Assembly (NCBI GenBank): GCA_012730045.1
Contig: JAAYBR010000069.1
Coordinates: 1-45,760, forward strand
Origin: Candidatus Hydrogenedentota bacterium
GTDB lineage: Bacteria; Hydrogenedentota; Hydrogenedentia; Hydrogenedentales; CAITNO01
Reading direction: 5' to 3'
Length of the DNA stretch: 45,760 bases
Below, in pieces: positions 39,964 to 45,760 of the stretch. How positions within the stretch are numbered: position 1 is the stretch's first letter; each line of letters opens with the position of its first letter. The notes beneath the pieces were generated by a model that was given only the letters and a program-made list of their open reading frames with translations, ran no database searches and was not told the DNA's origin. Made by a program: the position numbers and the translations under genes.

Positions 39964-40041
39964 CTTCCGACTTGGGAAGGACGGCGACGATATCTCGAGG
40001 CACTTCCGCGCTTCCACTGCTTGGTCAACTGCTTCTTCTTG

Positions 40042-41829
40042 TCACCCCTTCGCCACGACCACCAGCGCGCCGGTGTCTAGTCGGGGGAGGGTGAAGGACA
40101 CGCGCATTCCGCCTTCGGGGGTGGGCTCTGCGGTGTGGGGGAGGGTGCCGTTGAACGCGCCGGGGTCGGGGGAGGATGCCGTGACGGCACCAACGGCGTT
40201 GAAGGGAACGGTGACGGTCACGCGGAGGTTTTCGGCGGGGGTGACGCGGTCCTCGAAGGAGGAGAGACGCTCGATGTGGAGGTTGTAGAGGAAGACGAGG
40301 GTTTCGGCGGGCGTGTCGCGGAGGACGATGCGGACGGTGTCGGGGGCCTCCAGGACAACGGCGGGCGGGTTCAGGGCGGCGCGGACGCGGTCGGCCCAGT
40401 CGCTTTTGTCGCCGAGGATGAGGGTGCCGCCGCGGTGGGCTAACATGCGAAGGGTGTCTTTCATGCGCGACGGGACGGCTTCCGCGTCTTCCACCACGAG
40501 GACGCGCGCGCCGGCCAGGACCGAGCCGATTCCCCTCTCCTCCGCAACCTCAAACTGGAGGTTGCGTTTGCGCAGTTCCCGCGCGAGAAAGGTGGCGCGG
40601 CACTCCTTCGTGTTCACCCAGTTCTGGAAGGGGAGAAAAAGCACAACGTCGCGGCGCGGCTGCGAGACGGCGAGCCGGTCGGCGTGGCCGCGCAGCCAGT
40701 CGGCGCAGGGGCGCACGGCGGCGGCCATGCGGGCGCGCTGGTCTTCGGGCCAGGCGGCCCAGAGGAGGTAGCCCGTGTTGTGGGCGGCGGCCTCGGTCAT
40801 GGCGAGGCGGACGAGGGACGGCGGCGTGTGGTAGTCCGTCTCGGCGATGGTGGAGGCGACGACGGGCCTGCCGCGGGCGACGGCTTGGAGCTGGGCGTAG
40901 GTCGGGCCGCCCTCCAGGGTGGTGCCGTCGGCCAGCCGCCGGGGCTGGGTGCCCATGTCCTCGATGACGACGAAGTCCTCCGCCGGGCTCATCTCGAAAA
41001 TATTGTACGCGAAGAGGTGGCACTGGGCGAAGAGGGCGTCGGGCTGGTTGAGGCTGTTGTTCGCCGTGACGAGGGCGTCGGGGTGGATTAGCTGGGCCGC
41101 CATGCGCATCTCGAGGAGGAAGTCGCGGGCCGTGGTGCAGCGAAAGCGGAGAAAGTCCTCCTTTTGCGCGAGGGCGGCGCGGCGAAGTCCGGCAAGGCTG
41201 CCGTCCTCCCCGGGCTGCCGCTTCCCTTCCAGATACGCCGCGAACTTCTCCATGCAGTGCGGGCAGTAGCAGCCCTTGTTGTGGACCGTCGGATTGTCGA
41301 AGAAGATGCCGTCGTGGCCCGTCTCGATCTGGCTGCGGACCATGAAGCGCTGGTAGGCGCGCCAGCCGGGGTGGTTCATGCAGGCGGGGCGGTAGTCACC
41401 GCCGTACCACGAGGGCAGCGGTTTCCCCTCCGCGTCCTGCTGGAGCCAGTCGGCGGGGGCCGAGCCGAACTCCGCGCGCATGTCGTCGGTCCAGTTTGCG
41501 TCGAAGGTGTCGAGGCCGACGATGGACGTGGCGCAGAGGTAGCCGAGAATCCCCTGGATGCCCGCGACATGGGCCTTCTTGTTGTAATTGCGGCACTGCG
41601 CCCGGTGGGCCTCCCACGTCTCCGCCGCCGGAATGCCCGTGTAGCCGTCCATGCCGAGGCCCGTGGCGTAGATAATCGTCGCGCCGCAGGCCGCCGCGGT
41701 CTCCGCCTGCTCCGCGAAACCGTTCAGATGGTCAAAGGCATGGAACGCCGCGCCCGTTCGCAGGTCGGGGGGGGCGGCAAACGCGGCGGCAGCGGCCAGC
41801 GCGAAGGCGCCAAGAAGAGCTCGGTTCAT
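40042..41829 (-). CDS. Secreted glycoside-hydrolase-like protein
   Basis: A 595-residue exported protein with a signal peptide (residues 1-20). The first domain looks like a TIM barrel of the GH42/GH29-like or alpha-amylase-like putative hydrolase type: ATIIYATGLGMDGY, GIQGILGYLCATSIVGLDTFD, RPACMNHPGWRAYQRFMVRSQIETGHDGIFFDNP, then CYCPHCMEKF with a Cys cluster, and LVTANNSLNQ. The second half has a Rossmann-like trimerisation-type domain (VLVVEDAEAVPSRMKDTLRMLAHRGGTLILG) and a C-terminal beta domain, as in GH42-like enzymes. Exact family is unsure. ATG 41829 has AGGAGA upstream. It is divergent from the alpha-galactosidase gene. Confidence 0.72.
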   Translation of the reverse strand: MNRALLGAFALAAAAAFAAPPDLRTGAAFHAFDHLNGFAEQAETAAACGATIIYATGLGMDGYTGIPAAETWEAHRAQCRNYNKKAHVAGIQGILGYLCATSIVGLDTFDANWTDDMRAEFGSAPADWLQQDAEGKPLPSWYGGDYRPACMNHPGWRAYQRFMVRSQIETGHDGIFFDNPTVHNKGCYCPHCMEKFAAYLEGKRQPGEDGSLAGLRRAALAQKEDFLRFRCTTARDFLLEMRMAAQLIHPDALVTANNSLNQPDALFAQCHLFAYNIFEMSPAEDFVVIEDMGTQPRRLADGTTLEGGPTYAQLQAVARGRPVVASTIAETDYHTPPSLVRLAMTEAAAHNTGYLLWAAWPEDQRARMAAAVRPCADWLRGHADRLAVSQPRRDVVLFLPFQNWVNTKECRATFLARELRKRNLQFEVAEERGIGSVLAGARVLVVEDAEAVPSRMKDTLRMLAHRGGTLILGDKSDWADRVRAALNPPAVVLEAPDTVRIVLRDTPAETLVFLYNLHIERLSSFEDRVTPAENLRVTVTVPFNAVGAVTASSPDPGAFNGTLPHTAEPTPEGGMRVSFTLPRLDTGALVVVAKG

Positions 41830-41860
41830 AGCACGGTCTCCTGCGTGGGGGGGCGGGGGC

Positions 41861-41866
41861 ATTATA
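41861..41866 (-). promoter_or_regulatory. -10 element of the leftward hydrolase gene
   Basis: A perfect TATAAT on the minus strand lies 32 bp before ATG 41829. No -35 is seen; its place is taken by the 9-bp repeat array. Confidence 0.5.
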
Positions 41867-41873
41867 CAGGGGG

Positions 41874-41985
41874 ATGGACGATATGGACTTTATGGACGAC
41901 ACGGACGGGCAAACAGCCAGCCCACCGGCAAAACGCTTGTCCGGGCCTTCTTGTCCATGTCGTCCATACAGTCCATTCCGTCCAT
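41874..41985. repeat. Iterated 9-bp ATGGACNNN array in inverted arms
   Basis: The left arm has ATGGAC at 41874, 41883 and 41892 (period 9) and a changed copy at 41901. The right arm has the complement GTCCAT at 41953, 41962, 41971 and 41980, also period 9. The two arms can pair across a 45-bp spacer. The array fills the gap between divergent promoters, so it may be an operator or a dispersed repeat. Confidence 0.75.
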
Positions 41986-42018
41986 TCTGTTGTCCTGCCC
42001 TCCCCCCGGGCGATTCTG

Positions 42019-42024
42019 TACAAT
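42019..42024 (+). promoter_or_regulatory. -10 element of the alpha-galactosidase gene
   Basis: TACAAT at 42019-42024 (5 of 6) lies 50 bp before ATG 42074. No convincing -35 is visible; the right arm of the 9-bp array ends 33 bp upstream. Confidence 0.4.
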
Positions 42025-42073
42025 GCGGGGAGCACGGGCCGGACGGCTGAACCTGCATGAGGAGATTTCAGGA

Positions 42074-43882
42074 ATGACCCGCTTGACGACGTTGTCCCTG
42101 GCTGTGTGCGTGTTCCTGGTTTGTTCCGCCGCCGGGGCGGAGGCCGGGTTCGGCGTCACGGCGGAAGCCTTTTCGTCCGCCGCGTGGGAGGTGCCGGGGG
42201 TGGACGCCGCGCAGATCGCGCTGTCCCGCGAATGGCAGGGGAACGCCTGCACCCTCCGCCTGAAGAATGTCTCCAATGCCCCGGTCTCGCCGCGCGAGGC
42301 GGTGCTGTTCCGCCTGCCGCACGCGCTGCCGCCGGAGACGGGCCTCTACGGCGAGGGCTTCTCCATGCTCTCCCAGACCGGCGGCACGCTGGGGAAGCCG
42401 GAGAACATCGGCGGCTACACGGACCGCGACCATTACCGCATCCCCCAGGCGGCCGACGCGACCACGGTGTACAACCTGCTGCTGCTGTCTCCGCCGGAGG
42501 GCGGGCATCTGCTGATGGGCTTCACCTCGTGCCGGCGCTTCGCGGGGTGTTTCCGGCTGCGTCCTGACTCGCTCGAGGTGGTGCTGGATTTGGAGGGGCT
42601 GCCGCTGGCCCCCGGCGCGGCGCTGGACCTGGAGGGCTTCTGGTTCGCCGCGGGCCCCGACCGCGAGGCGCTGCTGGCGGCCTTCGCGGAAAAGCTGTCG
42701 GAGAGCCACCCGCGCCTTCCCTTCCCCGCGCCGCCCACGGGCTGGTGCTCGTGGTACTGCTTCGGCCCGGGCGTGACCTCGCGGCAGGTCATGCGCAACC
42801 TGGAGTTCATCAAGACGGAGCTGCCCCAGCTCCGCTACGTCCAGATTGACGACGGCTACCAGGCCGCCATGGGCGACTGGCTGGAGACGGGCAAGGCGTT
42901 CAAGGGCGGGATCAAGGACCTGCTGGCGGAAATCCGGAAGGCGGGCTTTGAGCCGGCCATCTGGGTCGCCCCGTTCATCGCCGAGGAGAACTCCCGCGTC
43001 TTCCGCGAGCATCCCGAATGGTTCATGAAGGACGAGACGGGACAGCCCCTGCGCTCGGACAAGGTCACCTTCGGCGGCTGGCGCAACGGCCCGTGGTACG
43101 CCCTGGACGGCACGCACCCCGGCGCGCGGGAGCATCTGGAGTCCGTTTTCCGCATCCTGCGCGAGGAGTGGGGCTGCACCTACTTCAAGCTCGACGCGAA
43201 CTTCTGGGGGGCCATGCACGGCGGGAAACTGCACGACCCCGCCGCCACCCGAGTGGAGGCCTACCGGCGCGGCATGGAGGCCGTGCTGCGCGGCGCGGGC
43301 GACGCCTTCATCCTCGGGTGCAACCACCCGCTGTGGCCGTCCCTCGGCGTGGTCCACGGCGCGCGGTCGTCCGGCGACATCACGCGGTCGTGGGACGTCT
43401 ACCGGGGCATCGCGCGGGAGAACTTCCACCGGAACTGGCAGAACGGGCGGCTCTGGTGGAACGACCCGGACTGCGTGCTCCTGTCGGGAAAGCTGCCCGA
43501 GAACGAGTACTTCTTCCATGCGTCCGTCGCCCTGGCCTCCGGCGGGATGCTGCTCTCGGGCGACAACCTGCCCGCCCTCTCGGCGGAACGGCTCGCCATG
43601 CTCAAGAAACTGCTGCCGCCGTCGGGCGTCGCCGCCCGCTTCGATGGAAGCGCCTTCGACACGGGCCGGATCGCGCTGCCCGACAAGACGCTGGTCTGCG
43701 TGTTTAACTGGTCCGATGAGGCAAAGACCGCGCAGGTCACCCTGGAGGCGCCGGGGCCGGTCACCGACTTCTGGACCGGAAAGGAAGTGGAGGTAAAGGA
43801 CGCCGCCGTGACGCTGCCCGACATGCCCCCCCACTCCGCGCGCGTCCTCGTGTGCCCGCCCGGCAACGACGGGCGCAACTGA
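42074..43882 (+). CDS. Secreted alpha-galactosidase-like glycoside hydrolase (GH36 type)
   Basis: A 602-residue exported enzyme of the GH36 (melibiase) type, releasing alpha-galactosides or related alpha-linked sugars. Signal peptide residues 1-22, an N-terminal beta domain to about 215, a TIM barrel with GWCSWY (223-228), QIDDGYQ (257-263), WVAPF (297-301), KLDAN (D374, predicted nucleophile) and SSGDITRSW (D435, predicted acid/base), then a C-terminal beta domain with CVFNWSD. GH27/GH31 relatives are less likely. AGGAG stands about 10 bases before ATG 42074. Its end meets the next gene tail to tail with three bases between. Confidence 0.82.
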   Translation: MTRLTTLSLAVCVFLVCSAAGAEAGFGVTAEAFSSAAWEVPGVDAAQIALSREWQGNACTLRLKNVSNAPVSPREAVLFRLPHALPPETGLYGEGFSMLSQTGGTLGKPENIGGYTDRDHYRIPQAADATTVYNLLLLSPPEGGHLLMGFTSCRRFAGCFRLRPDSLEVVLDLEGLPLAPGAALDLEGFWFAAGPDREALLAAFAEKLSESHPRLPFPAPPTGWCSWYCFGPGVTSRQVMRNLEFIKTELPQLRYVQIDDGYQAAMGDWLETGKAFKGGIKDLLAEIRKAGFEPAIWVAPFIAEENSRVFREHPEWFMKDETGQPLRSDKVTFGGWRNGPWYALDGTHPGAREHLESVFRILREEWGCTYFKLDANFWGAMHGGKLHDPAATRVEAYRRGMEAVLRGAGDAFILGCNHPLWPSLGVVHGARSSGDITRSWDVYRGIARENFHRNWQNGRLWWNDPDCVLLSGKLPENEYFFHASVALASGGMLLSGDNLPALSAERLAMLKKLLPPSGVAARFDGSAFDTGRIALPDKTLVCVFNWSDEAKTAQVTLEAPGPVTDFWTGKEVEVKDAAVTLPDMPPHSARVLVCPPGNDGRN

Positions 43883-43885
43883 CGC

Positions 43886-44896
43886 CTATTCCGGCTTGGG
43901 CGCGTCAGGCATGGCAACATCCTGGAAGACTTCGTGCATGCGGCGGTTGCGCTCAACGAAACGTTCGAGAATCCGCAGGTCGCTTTCCGACAAGTCTTCC
44001 CGCAGCCTTTCCAGGGCGCGGCCGTAGGTCCCGGCGTAGTCCCCCATAAACGCATCGGCATCCCCGCCCCCCTGGAGGGCGGCGGCCGGATTGCCCGGCT
44101 GGAATGCAAGCTGCTCCTCGACCAACACGGCCTTGAACAGCTCGCGCCCCTCGGGGGACAGGCCGCGGGCCTGGGTGAGCAGTTGCATGTCCACGGCCTC
44201 CTCGGCCATGCGTTCCGGAAGGTCCGCCATGTACGTGTCATAGGCGGCCATCGCCTCCGGAGTCAGCATTCCCGCAAGCTGGTTCCGCAGGGTGTCGTCC
44301 GTCGGCAGCTCCGTCACGCCGGAGAAGTCACCGCCGAGAAAGTGCTGCCCGGACCGCATTAGGGTCTTCTGGTGCTCAAGGAACACCGCGCGCACCTGCG
44401 CTTCCACCTCCGGGGGAAATGCCATCTCATCCATCCAGGGCTCATACATCTGCGCCATGGTCATCTCGGCGACTTCCGCAATCATCGCCTCGCCGCCTTC
44501 CCCCTCGAACATCTTCATGAAGGACAGGGGCGAGAAGCCCTCCTCTTTCTTTTCCCCTTCGTCCTTCTCCTGCCCCAGCATGGAGAAGAGCTTGGCGATG
44601 CTCGGCTTGTCATCCGGGTCGGGTGCGTCTGCCGGGCCCGTGGCGGCTTCCGCGGGGGCCGGAGCCGGGGCTGCGGCTCCCGTCGGCGGGACGGCCTGTT
44701 TCTGGATCTGGTCCACGGCGGCGCGGAGGGATTCGAGGGACTGGGCGGTCTCCTGGGCGGTGGCCTGGAGACGGCCCATTTCGGCGCGCAGGTTGGCCAA
44801 TTCCCCGGTCCGCTCCTGAAGCCGGATCAGCAGGAACCCGGACAGCAGGGCCAGCAGCAGCGCCGCGGCCCATCCGGTGAAGCCTCCATTTCGCAT
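43886..44896 (-). CDS. Membrane-anchored coiled-coil protein, function unknown
   Basis: A 336-residue protein with one N-terminal membrane segment (about 9-24), a coiled coil (about 28-67, LQERTGELANLRAEMGRLQATAQETAQSLESLRAAVDQI), an Ala/Pro-rich linker and a mainly helical acidic domain rich in Met, Glu and Leu. I do not recognise a family. No catalytic motif is seen. A strong AGGGAGGG precedes ATG 44896. It is the last of three minus-strand genes that may form a unit, 33 bp after the regulator. It may act as a membrane-bound scaffold. Confidence 0.6.
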   Translation of the reverse strand: MRNGGFTGWAAALLLALLSGFLLIRLQERTGELANLRAEMGRLQATAQETAQSLESLRAAVDQIQKQAVPPTGAAAPAPAPAEAATGPADAPDPDDKPSIAKLFSMLGQEKDEGEKKEEGFSPLSFMKMFEGEGGEAMIAEVAEMTMAQMYEPWMDEMAFPPEVEAQVRAVFLEHQKTLMRSGQHFLGGDFSGVTELPTDDTLRNQLAGMLTPEAMAAYDTYMADLPERMAEEAVDMQLLTQARGLSPEGRELFKAVLVEEQLAFQPGNPAAALQGGGDADAFMGDYAGTYGRALERLREDLSESDLRILERFVERNRRMHEVFQDVAMPDAPKPE

Positions 44897-44929
44897 TGGC
44901 CGTACCCTCCCTGGCGGCGGCGCGCCGCG

Positions 44930-45244
44930 CTATTTCCGGTCCGGGTCCGTTTCCGGGGCCTCCCGCAGCGAGCGGATGGTGTCGAGGGCGTCCCAGTACT
45001 CCTTCAGGGCCCGCGCGCCGTCCGCCGTGATGCGGAAGTCCGTGTGGGGCACGCGCCCGTTGAAGGACTTGAGCACCTCCACGTACCCGGCCTTCTCCAG
45101 CTTGTCCATGTGGCTGGACAGGTTGCCCTTGGTCAGCCCCACGGTGTTGAGCAGGAAAGTGAAGTCCGCCACATCCAGCCCGGAAAGCAGGGTCAGGATG
45201 CGCAGGCGCGCCGGTTCGTGGATGAGCCGGTCCAGTTCACTCAT
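44930..45244 (-). CDS. Winged-helix transcriptional regulator (ArsR/MarR-like)
   Basis: A 104-residue DNA-binding protein with a single winged-helix domain: HEPARLRILTLLSGLDVADFTFLLNTVGLTKGNLSSHMDKLEKAGYVEV gives helices 2-4 and the recognition helix (TKGNLSSHMDKLEKAG), followed by a wing with Gly-Arg-Val. It belongs to the group in which a small regulator is paired with a membrane protein gene. No ligand-binding motif is seen. It overlaps the upstream gene by 8 bp with AAGGGGG before ATG 45244; a longer frame to 45301 lies in that gene. Confidence 0.82.
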   Translation of the reverse strand: MSELDRLIHEPARLRILTLLSGLDVADFTFLLNTVGLTKGNLSSHMDKLEKAGYVEVLKSFNGRVPHTDFRITADGARALKEYWDALDTIRSLREAPETDPDRK

Positions 45245-45760
45245 TCGCGCCGCCCCCTTCCGTGTCCGGGTCGTCCTGCCCCTCGGGCACGTCCGACGCA
45301 ATGGAGCGCGTGAGCTTTTTCAGGTTCCACAGGGCGTAGCGGCTGTAGGCGTGGCCGAGGAGAATGGCGATGAGGCCGTAGCCGAAGACGGGCACAATCA
45401 TGTCCAGCAGCGGAAAATGGCCGGGAAACCGGATGGGCGCGCCGCACAGCAGCAGCGCGGCGTGGGCCGCGTAGAGGCCCGGCCAGACCCAGGCCCAGAC
45501 ACCCAGCCCCTGGTACAGGATCAGCGCGCAGAGGTAGGGGGCCATGTACAGGGCCGAGAAGGGCTGCATGTTGCGCAGGGAGACATACCCGAAACTGACG
45601 AGCACGGCGATGACGAGGTGGTAGACCACGAGCCCGCCGCCCGCCGCCGTGAGCCAGCGCGGCAGGCCGCGCCCCGCCCCGGGGTCAAAGGAGGCGTAGC
45701 CCTCGCCGCCGTAAAGCCACTGGGTCACGTTCCAGATGAACTCGCCCCCCCACCGGGACA
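45237..45760 (-). CDS. Multi-spanning membrane protein, cut by the window edge
   Basis: At least three or four hydrophobic segments are seen (GGGLVVYHLVIAVLVSFGYVSL, ALYMAPYLCALILYQGLGVW, VWPGLYAAHAALLLC, IVPVFGYGLIAILLGHAY). The frame stays open to the end of the window (SRWGGEFIWNVTQWLYGG), so the gene probably begins outside; the GTG at 45728 is then internal. It ends 8 bp inside the regulator gene, pairing the two functionally. No family can be named. Confidence 0.6.
   Translation of the reverse strand, partial: SRWGGEFIWNVTQWLYGGEGYASFDPGAGRGLPRWLTAAGGGLVVYHLVIAVLVSFGYVSLRNMQPFSALYMAPYLCALILYQGLGVWAWVWPGLYAAHAALLLCGAPIRFPGHFPLLDMIVPVFGYGLIAILLGHAYSRYALWNLKKLTRSIASDVPEGQDDPDTEGGGANE

Overview
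The window is about 45.8 kb of GC-rich bacterial chromosome with short intergenic spaces and many start/stop overlaps. The host looks like a Gram-negative-type organism. It has a MurE with the DNPR motif of meso-diaminopimelate-adding enzymes, an Mpl ligase for recycling the DAP-containing tripeptide, and a heptosyltransferase of lipopolysaccharide core synthesis. A DUF1559-type prepilin with a C-terminal H-x(n)-DG motif, Tat-exported TIM-barrel-like proteins and secreted glycoside hydrolases are typical of Planctomycetota/Lentisphaerota/Hydrogenedentota-like lineages. Planctomycetes usually lack a full division/cell-wall cluster, so a Hydrogenedentota-like or related lineage is my best guess; this is inference only.

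Layout. 1-1320: repeats and a Gfo/Idh/MocA-like oxidoreductase. 1321-4980: a DNA-precursor operon, thyX (flavin-dependent thymidylate synthase) and nrdJ (B12-dependent ribonucleotide reductase), preceded by two pairs of NrdR-box-like palindromes and a good sigma70-type promoter. 5054-9174: a Tat-exported protein, a nest of dispersed repeats, a penicillin-acylase-family hydrolase and a perfect 28-bp inverted repeat. 9229-21967 (minus strand): a division/cell-wall (dcw) operon in the order mraZ - STAS protein - rsmH - ftsL - ftsI - murE - murF - mraY - murD - ftsW - murG. The STAS gene, a ~130-residue insertion in MraY and a C-terminal PASTA domain on FtsI are the unusual points. A degenerate NrdR-like box pair lies upstream of the mraZ promoter.

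22175-24940 (minus): an ABC ATPase, a FtsX/MacB-type permease with a histidine-rich extracytoplasmic segment, and a DUF3299-like protein, behind a promoter that overlaps a perfect dyad. I read this as a candidate Zur/Fur-controlled zinc (metal) system related to the Zrg type. 25037-27744: three exported or lipid-anchored proteins linked to carbohydrate handling. 27954-28976: the DUF1559 prepilin with its own promoter and terminator. 29096-32366: a small operon with the heptosyltransferase and three unknown proteins. 32413-39030: a secreted beta-helix protein, xylulokinase, an orphan CdiI-like immunity protein, RluD and Mpl. 39031-39963: two copies of a 91-bp MITE-like repeat beside a stand-alone GIY-YIG nuclease gene. 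40042-43882: two divergent glycoside-hydrolase genes separated by an array of 9-bp repeats. 43886-45760: a coiled-coil membrane protein, a winged-helix regulator and a membrane protein cut by the window edge.

I saw no rRNA, tRNA, CRISPR array, transposase or prophage genes. All family names come from reading motifs by eye; no database search was made.
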